Source of the DNA: an uncultured Gammaproteobacteria bacterium
Lineage (GTDB): Bacteria; Pseudomonadota; Gammaproteobacteria; Nitrosococcales; Methylophagaceae
Length of the DNA: 64,000 bases
Direction: 5' to 3'
Assembly: GCA_905479075.1 (NCBI GenBank)
Contig: CAJQLA010000008.1
Span: forward strand, 124,001 to 188,000
Shown here: positions 10,363-20,125 of the stretch, one piece after another
Position numbering within the stretch: position 1 is the first letter of the stretch
Layout of the letters: each line of letters starts with the position of its first letter
Program-made: the position numbers and the translations under genes
Notes under the pieces: model-generated
The model's database searches: none
Told to the model about the DNA's origin: nothing
What the model saw: the letters and a program-made list of their open reading frames with translations, nothing else

Positions 10363-10368
10363 TATAAT
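10363..10368 (+). promoter_or_regulatory. Probable -10 element of the glyQ promoter
   Basis: Perfect TATAAT 37 bp upstream of the proposed glyQ ATG. Transcription would begin near 10375, which places the alternative TTG at 10379 almost at the transcript start and so favours the ATG at 10406. No convincing TTGACA-like -35 box lies 16-18 bp upstream. Confidence 0.45.
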
Positions 10369-10405
10369 CATTAGGTTTTTGATTATAGATTGTGATGTTT
10401 ACCTA

Positions 10406-11344
10406 ATGACTACAACAGCTGCGACTGTGGCAGATACGCCGAAAACCTTTCAAGATCTGATATTAAGATTACAGCAATACTGGGCCGATCAAGGCTGTGT
10501 GTTATTGCAACCTTATGATATGGAAATGGGTGCAGGTACTTTTCACCCAGCAACATTTTTGCGGGCTATTGGACCTGAGCCATGGAGCGCAGCCTATGTT
10601 CAACCTTCTCGCCGCCCTACAGATGGTCGTTATGGTGAGAATCCAAACCGCTTACAACACTACTATCAGTTTCAAGTTGTATTAAAGCCTTCTCCAGCCA
10701 ATATCCAAGAACTATATTTAGGTTCATTGAATATGCTCGGCATTGATACTGCTATCCATGATGTCCGTTTTGTTGAGGATAATTGGGAGTCGCCGACTTT
10801 GGGTGCTTGGGGCTTAGGTTGGGAAATATGGTTAAACGGGATGGAAGTCACACAGTTCACCTATTTTCAGCAAGTTGGCGGACTCGAATGCCGTCCAGTG
10901 ACAGGTGAGATTACTTATGGCTTAGAACGTATTGCTATGTATCTTCAAGGTGTCAGCAGTGTTTATGACTTAGTCTGGTCTGATGGCCCTATGGGCAAAG
11001 TAACTTACGGTGATGTTTTCTTACAAAATGAGATTGAAATGTCAGCCTATAATTTTGAACATGCCGATGTTGCTAGTTTATTTACCACTTTCGATACCTG
11101 TGAACGTGAGAGTGAAAAGATGATTGAAGCTGGTTTGCCTTTACCAGCTTATGAGCTGGTGCTGAAAGCCTCACACACATTTAATTTATTAGATGCACGG
11201 AAGGCTATCTCTGTTACCGAACGCCAACGTTTTATTCTACGTGTTCGTACCTTAGCTCGCGCGGTGGCACAGGCTTATCATGATAAGCGCGAGGCGCTAG
11301 GCTTCCCCATGCTGGTGGAAATGAATAAGGAGGTGCAGTCATGA
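10406..11344 (+). CDS. glyQ: Glycyl-tRNA synthetase alpha subunit
   Basis: 312 residues from the ATG at 10406 (E. coli 303); a TTG 27 bp earlier also lies in frame but is at the predicted transcript start. Catalytic subunit of the alpha2beta2 enzyme, containing the class II core: [66 protein letters not shown] and the C-terminal [16 protein letters not shown]. Its stop overlaps glyS by 4 bp. Confidence 0.97.
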   Translation: MTTTAATVADTPKTFQDLILRLQQYWADQGCVLLQPYDMEMGAGTFHPATFLRAIGPEPWSAAYVQPSRRPTDGRYGENPNRLQHYYQFQVVLKPSPANIQELYLGSLNMLGIDTAIHDVRFVEDNWESPTLGAWGLGWEIWLNGMEVTQFTYFQQVGGLECRPVTGEITYGLERIAMYLQGVSSVYDLVWSDGPMGKVTYGDVFLQNEIEMSAYNFEHADVASLFTTFDTCERESEKMIEAGLPLPAYELVLKASHTFNLLDARKAISVTERQRFILRVRTLARAVAQAYHDKREALGFPMLVEMNKEVQS

Positions 11345-13416
11345 GTGATGCACGTGACTTATTAATTGAACTTGGCACTGAAGAATTACCACCGAAAGCG
11401 CTAAAATCGCTGATATCGGCTATGGAATCAGGCATTAAAGAGGGCTTACAAAAAGCGGAATTAGAGTTTAAGGCCATTCGTTCCTATGCTGCGCCGAGAC
11501 GTTTAGCCGTAGTGGTAGATGGTTTACAAACAGCGCAGCAAGATCGCCTTGTTGAACGTCGTGGTCCAGCGCTGACAGCTTCGTTTGATGAAGAAGGTAA
11601 TCCCACCAAGGCAGTTCAAGGTTTTGCTCGTTCATGTGGTGCTAATGTCGAAGATCTAGAAAAATTAGAAACGGGTAAAGGTGCTTGGCTCGTCTTTAAG
11701 CATCAGAAAAAGGGTGAACAAACTAGTCATTTAATTGGTGATATTTTACAGCAGACATTACAAGGCCTACCTATTCCGAAACGAATGCGCTGGGGTGATT
11801 TACCTGGTGAGTTTGTGCGGCCTGTTCATTGGCTGGTGTTATTGTTTGGTGACGATGTTATTCCACTAGATTTGCTGGGTGTTAGTTCTGGTAGAGAAAG
11901 TCGAGGTCACCGCTTCCATCATCCACAAGCGATACGTATCCAATCAGCTCAAACTTATGCGCCACAATTAGAAACAGAAGGCCATGTATTGGTTGATATG
12001 ACTGCTCGTAAAGAGGCCATTCATGGTCAGGTGCTAGAGCTTGCAGTGAGCTTAGGTGGTGAGGCGGTTATTAATGAATCATTATTAGATGAGGTCACTG
12101 GACTTGTTGAATGGCCTGCCGCGCTTTCTGGTTCTTTTGATAAGCGTTTCCTTGAACTACCAGCAGAAGCATTAATTTCTTCTATGGAAGAACATCAAAA
12201 GTATTTTGCAGTTAGGGATAAGGTTGGCGCACTACTACCATACTTCATAACGATTTGTAATATAGAAAGTAATGATCCAGCACAGGTTATTGCGGGTAAT
12301 GAGCGCGTTATTTTGCCACGTTTAAGTGATGCGGCATTTTTCTGGGATACCGATAGAAAGCGACCATTGATTGATCGACTTGAGCAACTTAAAACTATTG
12401 TCTTCCAAAACAAATTAGGCACAGTATTTGATAAATCAAATCGTGTCGCTAGATTAGCGAGTTATATCAACCATCAGACTAATGGCGACCCTGAGCTAGC
12501 GAATAGAGCAGCCTTACTAGCTAAATGCGATTTAGTGACCGAGATGGTGGGTGAGTTTCCTGATCTGCAAGGGATAATGGGTCGTTACTATGCCCAATTA
12601 GATGGTGAAAATACTGAAGTTTGTGAAGCCTTAGATGAGCAATATTTACCGCGTTTTGCTGGTGATGTTTTACCGAAAACCAAAACGGGTCAGGCGCTTA
12701 GCTTAGCGGAAAAAATTGATACGCTAGTAGGCTTGTTTGCCATTGGTCAGCCACCAACAGGTGTTAAAGATCCTTTTGCATTAAGGCGGGCAGCCTTGGG
12801 TGTATTGCGTATCATCATTGAAAGCAAACTAGATATTGATTTACTTCCACTATTAAATGAAGCTACAAAAGGTTTGGAAGGTGTGGCGATAGAAGAACAA
12901 GCCGTCACGGATGTTTTAAATTATCTGTATGAACGTTTGCGTGGCTATGTCAGTGAAAAGTCATATCAAGTGGATGTGTTTGAGTCGGTGTTGGCTGTTA
13001 AACCTAGTAAACCAGTTGATTTTGTAGAACGATTAGAAGCGGTTGCTACTTTCAGAAAAATGGAACAGGCGGAGTCATTGGCGGCTGCCAATAAGCGTAT
13101 CGCTAATATTTTGCGTAAAAATGACGTCGAACCGACGATGACATCTATTGATAGTGGTTTATTGCAAGAGCCCGCTGAACAAGCTTTAGCCGATAAGTTA
13201 GCGAGTGTTGGTTCTACAGTGAATCCATTATTAGCGAATCGTGATTATTCTGGTGTCTTGACGAAACTGGCTGATATGCGGGAAACGGTTGATGCTTTTT
13301 TTGATAGTGTCATGGTGATGGATGAAGATATGTCAGTTCGTCAAAACCGTTTTGCTTTATTGAATCAAACGCGGGCTTTATTTTTGGAAGTTGCGGATAT
13401 TTCGCATTTACAGTAA
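11341..13416 (+). CDS. glyS: Glycyl-tRNA synthetase beta subunit
   Basis: 691 residues (E. coli 689). tRNA-recognising partner of GlyQ. Starts [16 protein letters not shown], contains the conserved [31 protein letters not shown] and the HD-like segment around [21 protein letters not shown], and ends with a DALR-like anticodon-binding helix region ([17 protein letters not shown]). AGGAGGTG immediately upstream is a strong ribosome site lying within glyQ. It is coupled to glyQ by a 4-bp overlap. Confidence 0.97.
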   Translation: MSDARDLLIELGTEELPPKALKSLISAMESGIKEGLQKAELEFKAIRSYAAPRRLAVVVDGLQTAQQDRLVERRGPALTASFDEEGNPTKAVQGFARSCGANVEDLEKLETGKGAWLVFKHQKKGEQTSHLIGDILQQTLQGLPIPKRMRWGDLPGEFVRPVHWLVLLFGDDVIPLDLLGVSSGRESRGHRFHHPQAIRIQSAQTYAPQLETEGHVLVDMTARKEAIHGQVLELAVSLGGEAVINESLLDEVTGLVEWPAALSGSFDKRFLELPAEALISSMEEHQKYFAVRDKVGALLPYFITICNIESNDPAQVIAGNERVILPRLSDAAFFWDTDRKRPLIDRLEQLKTIVFQNKLGTVFDKSNRVARLASYINHQTNGDPELANRAALLAKCDLVTEMVGEFPDLQGIMGRYYAQLDGENTEVCEALDEQYLPRFAGDVLPKTKTGQALSLAEKIDTLVGLFAIGQPPTGVKDPFALRRAALGVLRIIIESKLDIDLLPLLNEATKGLEGVAIEEQAVTDVLNYLYERLRGYVSEKSYQVDVFESVLAVKPSKPVDFVERLEAVATFRKMEQAESLAAANKRIANILRKNDVEPTMTSIDSGLLQEPAEQALADKLASVGSTVNPLLANRDYSGVLTKLADMRETVDAFFDSVMVMDEDMSVRQNRFALLNQTRALFLEVADISHLQ

Positions 13417-13478
13417 TAAGCACAATTTTTGCTCGTGTTTTTATCGAGCCAGATTAATGATTAGATGAGGAGTTTGGT

Positions 13479-14021
13479 ATGTCACTGATAATTCTAGATC
13501 GTGATGGTGTCATCAATCGTGACTCAGATGACTTTATCAAATCTCCTGCTGAATGGGAGCCGATTGACGGTAGTTTAGAGGCTATCGCTAAGCTCAACCA
13601 TGCAGGATATCGCGTTGTAGTTATAACTAATCAATCAGGTGTGGCGCGTGGCTTATTTGATGTCAATACGCTGGCTAAAATACATAGCAAAATGCGCAGG
13701 ATGTTGGCGCAAGTGGGTGGCAAATTTGAAGCAATCATTTTTTGCCCGCATGGTCCAGATGATGATTGTGATTGTCGTAAACCAAAAAGTGGTGCTTTTG
13801 AAGAGTTAGCACATCGCTTACGAATTGACTTAAAGGGTATTCCAGCAGTGGGTGACTCTTTACGTGATATTAGTGCGGCACTCGCTGTCGGTGCAAAACC
13901 TATACTAGTTCGTACTGGAAAAGGAATAAAAACTGAACAGGATCCACAGTTGCCAGTGGAAACTGTTATCTACGATGATTTAGATGCGGTCGTGACTGCT
14001 TTGTTAGAACATAATCATTAA
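13479..14021 (+). CDS. gmhB: D-glycero-beta-D-manno-heptose 1,7-bisphosphate 7-phosphatase
   Basis: 180 residues, HAD superfamily. Motif I is DRDGVINRD (nucleophile D8, acid D10), motif II VITNQSG, and motif IV VGDSLRDISAA. The family zinc-ribbon loop is present as CPHGPDDDCDCRKPKSG. It removes the 7-phosphate during ADP-heptose synthesis, between the kinase and nucleotidyltransferase steps of HldE (encoded at 46.97 kb). GAGGAG lies nine bases before the ATG. In glyS-gmhB-plsC order, common in gammaproteobacteria; the stop overlaps the next start (TAATG). Confidence 0.95.
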   Translation: MSLIILDRDGVINRDSDDFIKSPAEWEPIDGSLEAIAKLNHAGYRVVVITNQSGVARGLFDVNTLAKIHSKMRRMLAQVGGKFEAIIFCPHGPDDDCDCRKPKSGAFEELAHRLRIDLKGIPAVGDSLRDISAALAVGAKPILVRTGKGIKTEQDPQLPVETVIYDDLDAVVTALLEHNH

Positions 14022-14770
14022 TGTTGTTTATACGATCTTTAGTTTTTGCCGGCATGCATGTCATCACGGCAGTTTTATTTTCCATTATCAGCTTTATAGT
14101 CTGGCCGTTGCCATTTCGACTTCGATATAAATTAGTCAGTCAATGGGCGATTATCAATTTGTGGCTACTGGATAAGATTTGCGGTATTCGTTATCAAGTT
14201 GAGGGTCTCGAAAAAATTCCCGATGAGCCATGCATCATAATGTGTAAGCACCAATCGTCATGGGAAACCTTAGCTTTACAGGCTGTGTTTCCTCCTCAAG
14301 TCTGGGTATTAAAACGTGAATTGTTGTGGATACCTTTTTTCGGTTGGGGTTTGGCATCATTAAAACCAATAGCAATCGATCGTTCTGCAGGGCGAAAAGC
14401 GTTAAATCAGGTTGTCGAACAGGGCCGAGAACGGCTATCATCAGGCGCATGGGTGGTTATTTTCCCAGAAGGAACGCGAATTCCTGCAGGTAAGATTGGT
14501 AAATTTGGGATGGGGGGCGCATTTCTGGCTGTGGAAACAGGCTATCCTGTTGTGCCTGTGGCGCACGATGCAGGGAAGTCTTGGCCTAAACATGGCTTTG
14601 TTAAGCATCCGGGCGTGATTAAATTGGTAATAGGCGATAAGATAGCGACGGATGATAAAAAAACAAAGGCATCGACTCTTAATAAATGTGTCTTTCAATG
14701 GATGGAAGAAGAGATGACTCGGCTTGAAGGTTCAAAGCCGACATTAACTGTATTGAAAGAGGAAAAATAG
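14021..14770 (+). CDS. plsC: 1-acyl-sn-glycerol-3-phosphate acyltransferase family protein
   Basis: 249 residues with an N-terminal membrane segment. The acyltransferase block I reads KHQSSWET, that is H-x4-E rather than the textbook H-x4-D; this variant is, to my knowledge, usual in the subgroup encoded next to gmhB. Block III is IFPEGTRIPAGK, with GYPVVPVAHDAG downstream. Expected to acylate lysophosphatidic acid at the inner membrane. The start overlaps the gmhB stop by one base, and the next gene starts 2 bp after its stop, giving a glyS-gmhB-plsC-fimX run. A housekeeping plsC elsewhere is possible. Confidence 0.88.
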   Translation: MLFIRSLVFAGMHVITAVLFSIISFIVWPLPFRLRYKLVSQWAIINLWLLDKICGIRYQVEGLEKIPDEPCIIMCKHQSSWETLALQAVFPPQVWVLKRELLWIPFFGWGLASLKPIAIDRSAGRKALNQVVEQGRERLSSGAWVVIFPEGTRIPAGKIGKFGMGGAFLAVETGYPVVPVAHDAGKSWPKHGFVKHPGVIKLVIGDKIATDDKKTKASTLNKCVFQWMEEEMTRLEGSKPTLTVLKEEK

Positions 14771-14771
14771 C

Positions 14772-16859
14772 GTGGCAAAAGCTGAAGGTATTTTAAGGTT
14801 ATTATTAGTCGACGACTCGTTGACCGAAGCTGATAACGTTACGAATACCCTGAGAAGTACTGGGCACGCTGTCCGTGCTTCACGCCAAGATAGTTTATCC
14901 GGCATTGAAGAAGCGCTGACTAATCAGGCATGGGATCTTATTATCTGCCGTGCTGCACTGGCGGCGGTACCCCCAAGAGAATTAGTTAACTTTGTTTCTC
15001 GTCTCGGTAAAGACTTACCCTGTATTGTATTAACTTCATCTCAAGATGATATAGAAGAACTTTACGATATCGGTGCGCAAGATATTATTCCGATTAGTGA
15101 TGGTCGTCGTTTGCAATTTGCCGTTGAAAGAGAATTACAGAATTTATTCCACCGCCGTTTAGCACGTCGCAATGAACGCGCTTTACGAGAAAGTGAAAAG
15201 CGTTCCCGACTATTATTAGAAAGTTCCCGTGACGCTGTGGCCTATATGCATGAAGGTATGCATATATACGTAAATACGGCCTATCTAGCGTTATTTGGTT
15301 TTGAAGATGCCGATGATATTAGTGGTTTACCTATACTAGATATGATCACAGTCGATGATCATGCTCGTTTTAAATCAATTTTTAGACAATTTTCGGAACA
15401 AGTCGATAGCGAACCTCAAACAGTCTCAGTTCAATGTGTGAAAGCTGATAGTTCGGTATTTAGAGCACAAATCGAATTTAGCCATGCTGAAGTCGAAGGT
15501 GAAGACTGTACGCAAGTCGTCATACGGGATGAATTGGAACACGATAATTTAGACACAGAATTAAAACTTCTTCGTGACCGAGATTTCTTAACCAACCTCT
15601 ATAGTCGAGTGCGCTTTGTTGATGAACTTGAAAAAACCGCTGGTAAAGCCGGCACAGGGAAAGGTGATTCGGCTCTACTCTACTTAGTGATTGATGATTT
15701 TCAATCAATAAAAGAGAAGTTTGGTCTAGGAAGCAGTGATTTAATTATCAAAGAAGTGGCTGATTTATTGAGAAAAGAAGCTGCTGATACCGATCTTATT
15801 GCTCGCTACTCAGACCAAGTCTTCACTATTATCGTCAATAGCGATGATGATGCCTATGTTAAACAACGGGCAGAAAGCTATCGTAATGTCATAGCAAACT
15901 ATGTTTCACAAACTAGTTCTAATGATGTTGATCTACAATGTAGTATTGGAATTAGTCGAATTTCAGAAAAATTATCGACAGTTGATGCAATATTGAATGA
16001 TGCCGATAAAGCCTGTGTTCAAGCGCAACATGCTGGTGGTAACCAAGTGACGCGTCTGCAGACCGCTGACACGGAAAGTGACGATAATGCTGTTAAACAA
16101 ACATCTGAATGGGAAGTGAAGCTGCAAGATGCGCTAAAAAACAATGACTTTAGCTTGCATTTCCAGCCTATAGTTAGCTTACATGGCCGTGAACAACAAC
16201 TCTATGAAGTGTTGGTTAGACTGTTCGATCAAAAAGGCGATTTATTGTGGCCCGATAAGTTCTTCCAATATGCAGATCATTTCAAGATGATGGATGAGCT
16301 AGATCAATGGGTCATTACTAATTCGTTACAACGATTAGCTCAACATCAGCAAAAATTTCCCAAAACACGTTTTTTCATAAAATTAACAAAACAGACTTTG
16401 TGTAAAGAAGACTTCGTTGATTGGTTGTGTGGCTTACTTAAAGAAAATGGTTTAGAAGGTGATTCATTAGTATTTGAAATCAGTGAAACAGAAGCATTAG
16501 AAAATTTAGAGCATGCTAAAGAAACTGTAGCCAAATTAAAACAAGTTGGCTGTGAATTTGGTTTAGAACATTTTGGTTCAGGTTTAGATTTCTCTGCCAC
16601 ACTTGATTCATTAGATGTTGATTATTTAAAAATCAATGGTACTTTCGTACAAAACATGGCTAAAGATTCCGAGAACCAAGCAGCAGTTAAAGCCATTATA
16701 GAAATGAGCAAAAATGCGGGTAAAAGCAGTATTGCTGAATTCGTTTCCGATGCTAACAGTCTGGCATTACTGTGGCGGTTAGGCGTTGATTATGCTCAAG
16801 GTTATTATATTCATGAGCCGTCAGAAGCACTCGATTATAATTTTGAAGACGATGACTGA
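14772..16859 (+). CDS. fimX: FimX-like degenerate REC-PAS-GGDEF-EAL c-di-GMP effector
   Basis: 695 residues (P. aeruginosa FimX is 691). Order: receiver-like domain (about 8-125), PAS (about 145-255), GGDEF (about 265-430), EAL (about 447-690). The receiver lacks the phospho-acceptor Asp (R60 in its place, DLIICR). The GGDEF site reads YSDQVF (346-351), so no cyclase activity is expected. The EAL domain keeps an EVL triplet (479-481) but has lost metal ligands: LEHFG at 598-602 replaces DDFG, and LKING at 619-623 replaces LKIDG. This pattern matches FimX, which binds c-di-GMP without hydrolysing it and controls type IV pilus assembly. GTG start, 2 bp after plsC. PilB, PilC and PilD are encoded 16-20 kb away. 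Confidence 0.82.
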   Translation: MAKAEGILRLLLVDDSLTEADNVTNTLRSTGHAVRASRQDSLSGIEEALTNQAWDLIICRAALAAVPPRELVNFVSRLGKDLPCIVLTSSQDDIEELYDIGAQDIIPISDGRRLQFAVERELQNLFHRRLARRNERALRESEKRSRLLLESSRDAVAYMHEGMHIYVNTAYLALFGFEDADDISGLPILDMITVDDHARFKSIFRQFSEQVDSEPQTVSVQCVKADSSVFRAQIEFSHAEVEGEDCTQVVIRDELEHDNLDTELKLLRDRDFLTNLYSRVRFVDELEKTAGKAGTGKGDSALLYLVIDDFQSIKEKFGLGSSDLIIKEVADLLRKEAADTDLIARYSDQVFTIIVNSDDDAYVKQRAESYRNVIANYVSQTSSNDVDLQCSIGISRISEKLSTVDAILNDADKACVQAQHAGGNQVTRLQTADTESDDNAVKQTSEWEVKLQDALKNNDFSLHFQPIVSLHGREQQLYEVLVRLFDQKGDLLWPDKFFQYADHFKMMDELDQWVITNSLQRLAQHQQKFPKTRFFIKLTKQTLCKEDFVDWLCGLLKENGLEGDSLVFEISETEALENLEHAKETVAKLKQVGCEFGLEHFGSGLDFSATLDSLDVDYLKINGTFVQNMAKDSENQAAVKAIIEMSKNAGKSSIAEFVSDANSLALLWRLGVDYAQGYYIHEPSEALDYNFEDDD

Positions 16860-17031
16860 TAAGCGAGTTTATCTATACAACCCTGCTGTAAAACTGTGTA
16901 ATACGATCCTCAAAGAAGATGAGTCATAAATAGCTAATATTGTGATATTAGTGCCTAAAAAAATATTACTCAGTTCATACTCTTTCCCATTCTAATGATT
17001 ATTTCTGATATGGGTTTTTAGCCAATATTTT

Positions 17032-18132
17032 TTAAGACTTGATGAATTGCTTATTGACTAGCGCGGCAATAGACCGGTGTGTTTCTGTGGTGTCTTCATT
17101 ACGGTTGAGTACAGATGTGAAAATGGGGCAACTTTGTTTTATTTCGGTGCCATCAGCAGGTAAATCATGGCATGACTTAGGCCAGTTCATATTGGCAGGA
17201 ATAACAATATCGGCCGAGGCAAAGTGATATAACAGCGAGCCCACGTTATTACCAAGTGATATGTTATCTGATAATTGACCATGGCAAGCATCAATATGTA
17301 ACTGGAATAGTTTTTCATGTTTGGCTAATAATTCCATACTCGCACTTGGCCTAGGATTGACTTCAAGAAGAAATATTTGATCTTTCCGATTGACGATCAA
17401 ATCAATACTATTAAAGCCAACTAGACCAAAAGCTAAGCTTAGTCGATCGATAATCGTTTTTACGATCAGAGTATTCTGGTCAGATAAAGGACCAGGCGCC
17501 GATAGTCCTTTCAATAGGAAAGGTGTTGTTGCATGGCCTGATAAATGCTGCTCATTCAAGCTAATAAGTTTGGCCTTGGTTCCATTAGCAAGAAATAGGG
17601 CTGAAATATTTTGGCCGATTTCATATTGCTGATAGTAATACTCTGGTCGATGTTTTTCAGTGTTTGCAGCCTGAATATGGCTTCCACCAAAACCAAAGTT
17701 TGCTTTCATTAGCCAATTCGTCGTGTCGCTTGGACGTTTTAATTGACTTTTGGGGTGATTGATCTTGAGAAGCTTAAGCGTTTCAAAAAATAAAGTGGGA
17801 TTTTTGATGTTGGCGATTGTAGTTGGATCATTACCTACTAGCTTAATATGCTCTGGTAATCGAGTTAATATGGAATGAAATTTTTCAACACCACTTCCAC
17901 AAACAAGCTGACAAGTCTGTCCTTTTGTTAATTGTCCAAGTGTTGTGAGTAGCGTGTGCTCAGAAAGTTCATTGATTGCTGGAATAGCAAGCCAGCGGCA
18001 AGCATAAGCAAGTGTATCTGTATCGCCAAAGCAATCTGCTACCCATACGGGGTAGCCGGCTTGCTTTGCAGCTTGCGCTAAAAAACGTCCGCTCTGAGCT
18101 AGAACCAGGACAGGAGTGTGCTGATTCGTCAC
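17032..18132 (-). CDS. ATP-grasp enzyme of the H4MPT cluster (methylotroph ORF17-like)
   Basis: 366 residues. N-terminal pre-ATP-grasp Rossmann-like part (VLVLAQSGRFLAQAAKQAGY), then an ATP-grasp core with WLMKANFGFGGSHI (ATP lysine and glycine loop) and a C-terminal LLEVNPRPSAS carrying the metal-binding Glu/Asn. Its position directly downstream of mtdB (13 bp) matches orf17 of Methylobacterium C1 clusters, which genetics links to methanopterin-type cofactor synthesis. The exact ligation step is not established to my knowledge. It is the last gene of a four-gene minus-strand operon; I see no convincing terminator in the 172 bp beyond it. Confidence 0.8.
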   Translation of the reverse strand: MTNQHTPVLVLAQSGRFLAQAAKQAGYPVWVADCFGDTDTLAYACRWLAIPAINELSEHTLLTTLGQLTKGQTCQLVCGSGVEKFHSILTRLPEHIKLVGNDPTTIANIKNPTLFFETLKLLKINHPKSQLKRPSDTTNWLMKANFGFGGSHIQAANTEKHRPEYYYQQYEIGQNISALFLANGTKAKLISLNEQHLSGHATTPFLLKGLSAPGPLSDQNTLIVKTIIDRLSLAFGLVGFNSIDLIVNRKDQIFLLEVNPRPSASMELLAKHEKLFQLHIDACHGQLSDNISLGNNVGSLLYHFASADIVIPANMNWPKSCHDLPADGTEIKQSCPIFTSVLNRNEDTTETHRSIAALVNKQFIKS

Positions 18133-18145
18133 TATAATAAGTCTG

Positions 18146-19051
18146 TTAAGCTAGTTTGCGAGCACCTTCAAAGGCGCTACGGAAATCAAGATAGACAGGA
18201 TCCCCTTCTTCTAAAGTTTGTTGTAGCAAGGCATGTTGTAGATGATATTTGACATCGCCTACAGCCAAAGCACCAACACCAACAGCACCTTGAGCGTTAC
18301 TGGCATGAACTAAAGGGGCACCAGCATCCATCAATTTAATGCCTTCTATTCCCAAAGGGGGAACAGCATTAACATCACCGGCGACTTTTAATTGTTTAGC
18401 ATCTGCTAATACAGATGCATTGAGGACTTGAATACCTGCTTTTACAGTACAAAATATGATGTCAGCATCAACAATCAACCTTGCTTTATCTGCATCAGAA
18501 GCTGCGGTGGTTGCGGTTAAGTCGACACCAAAACGACGATTTGCTTCGTTAGCATGATCAAGTGCGGTATCGATAGAAAAATGGTCAACAATGGTGGTAT
18601 CAGCACCTTGTTCTGCCACGATAACCGCGGTTGATAGACCCACTGCACCTGTACCGCCAAAGACAACAGCTTTCATGCCCTCAAAATTTTGTTGAAAATT
18701 ATTTTTTAATTCACGTTCGACGCAAGCAACAAGTGAAGCAGCAGTCGTAAATGCACCGCTTGGATCTGCGAATACTGAAACCTCAAAAGGAGGTACCATC
18801 GCTTTTTTCGCGGCATCAAGCATATCCATTGCTAAGCCGATATCGCGACCACCGATAAAAATACCTGTTTTTTTCACCCCTGATGGGCCACGGGAAAAAA
18901 TAGCGTCTTGGGTCATGTCTGCGATTCTTTCTAACGTGACGTTGTCGTAAGTGAATGCTAGATCATAACCGGCGTCGATGGCCATGTTAATGTCAAACGG
19001 GCTACTGTGTGGCATCGGCGTAAGCATGTGCATGATCGAGCGTTTAGACAT
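18146..19051 (-). CDS. mtdB: NAD(P)-dependent methylene-tetrahydromethanopterin dehydrogenase
   Basis: 301 residues. Oxidises methylene-H4MPT to methenyl-H4MPT in cytoplasmic formaldehyde oxidation. N-terminal catalytic part begins SKRSIMHMLTPMPHSSPFD; the nucleotide-binding Rossmann part carries VVFGGTGAVGLSTAVIVAEQGAD (two halves) and later VAGDVNAVPPLGIEGI. It resembles MtdB more than MtdA by its N-terminus and C-terminal LDFRSAFEGARKLA. An AGGAAA-type ribosome site precedes the ATG. It sits between the beta-RFAP synthase and ATP-grasp genes, as expected for methylotroph C1 clusters. Confidence 0.92.
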   Translation of the reverse strand: MSKRSIMHMLTPMPHSSPFDINMAIDAGYDLAFTYDNVTLERIADMTQDAIFSRGPSGVKKTGIFIGGRDIGLAMDMLDAAKKAMVPPFEVSVFADPSGAFTTAASLVACVERELKNNFQQNFEGMKAVVFGGTGAVGLSTAVIVAEQGADTTIVDHFSIDTALDHANEANRRFGVDLTATTAASDADKARLIVDADIIFCTVKAGIQVLNASVLADAKQLKVAGDVNAVPPLGIEGIKLMDAGAPLVHASNAQGAVGVGALAVGDVKYHLQHALLQQTLEEGDPVYLDFRSAFEGARKLA

Positions 19052-19096
19052 GGTGTTTCCTTTGTGTATTTATTAAGGTTCTAAGTCCTGACAGAA

Positions 19097-20125
19097 TCAA
19101 GTATTCATCTCAATTTTGGCACCATTTGAGCTGGCTTGAGCAATAATGATTGAATAATCATGAGGATTGTTGAATTGTTTGTGTATATAGTCTTCAAGCG
19201 TAATCACTAATTCTTGTGCTGCAGATGAACCATTGATAAATAAACACCCTGTTGGCCCCCACGAACTTTGGCCAATACCTTTATGACCAAGCTCCTTAGC
19301 ATAGTCTAATAGCATTGCGATTTTTTGACTAGTGTAACGCCCTCCTTGAGAGGACGAGAAGTGATCTCCGATATGCTCTTGAATCTGGGTGATAGCTTGA
19401 CCAAACTCATCGATATTTTCTTCAATTAAAGCGGGTAGCAACTTCATCAAGGTCAGGTGACATATTGCATGTGACTGCTCTATTGGGAAAGGAGCTAACT
19501 GTTTGAAAGCATTAAGCTCCTGCTTACCATGAACGCCTTGTCGATTTTTTTCCATAAGTAAAACGACAACCCAGTCTTTTGGAAAAGACTGCTGAACTAA
19601 TAAAGGAGGTGTTTTCGATTCTGTCCCCAACCCACCATCAATAATAAAACCACCATGATCAAATGTAGCAATACCAATACCCGAACGCGTTCCTCGGCCC
19701 ATAGATGAGGCTATTTGCTGTGTATTTATATCAAGTTGGTGAAGCCTGACAAGTGCAGTGCCTATAACAAGACTTAATTGAGTGCCTGACCCTAGACCTG
19801 CATGTGCAGGAATTGAACTTAGTAGCTTTAAGTTAATCCCTCGTTGCTGAGGAATAATGTGATTGGCTATTTCCTGATAAAAATAGGCAATAAGCGATTC
19901 TATCTTATTCTGCATCACTTCGGGGACATCAAGCTGGTGTGATGATGTACCCGTTAAGCTGGCCTCAATAGTTGTCTTATGACTATTGATGGCTAGACCA
20001 ATGCTACCGAATCTTCTACCAGAATGACCGTTTAGATCTAGGAAGCCTAAGTGCAGACGCGCCGGAGCACTAACTATTACATTCTTAATAGGCGGTGAAG
20101 TATTGTCTTGTGGGTGTTTAGACAC
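19097..20125 (-). CDS. Beta-ribofuranosylaminobenzene 5'-phosphate synthase
   Basis: 342 residues. Catalyses the first committed step of methanopterin synthesis, condensing PRPP with an aminobenzoate with loss of CO2. GHMP-kinase-like fold: APARLHLGFLDLNG at the N-terminus, SIPAHAGLGSGTQLSLVIG as the phosphate-binding loop, RGTRSGIGIATFDHGGFIIDGG, and C-terminal GIGQSSWGPTGCLFI. Its ATG overlaps the stop of the mtdA-like gene by one base, so the two are coupled. Archaeal-type family present in bacteria mainly in H4MPT-using methylotrophs, which is the strongest lifestyle evidence in the window. Confidence 0.92.
   Translation of the reverse strand: MSKHPQDNTSPPIKNVIVSAPARLHLGFLDLNGHSGRRFGSIGLAINSHKTTIEASLTGTSSHQLDVPEVMQNKIESLIAYFYQEIANHIIPQQRGINLKLLSSIPAHAGLGSGTQLSLVIGTALVRLHQLDINTQQIASSMGRGTRSGIGIATFDHGGFIIDGGLGTESKTPPLLVQQSFPKDWVVVLLMEKNRQGVHGKQELNAFKQLAPFPIEQSHAICHLTLMKLLPALIEENIDEFGQAITQIQEHIGDHFSSSQGGRYTSQKIAMLLDYAKELGHKGIGQSSWGPTGCLFINGSSAAQELVITLEDYIHKQFNNPHDYSIIIAQASSNGAKIEMNT

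Noticed and set aside
10242..10405. T-box or riboswitch upstream of glyQS
   Set aside because: The predicted leader is only about 30 bases, too short for a T-box or glycine riboswitch.
13420..13460. Possible terminator between glyS and gmhB
   Set aside because: GCTCG/CGAGC is only 5 bp with a T-rich loop rather than a T-tail; not reliable.
16985..17015. CCCAT/ATGGG hairpin beyond fimX
   Set aside because: A five-base stem with a 19-base loop could occur by chance, despite the TTTTT after it.
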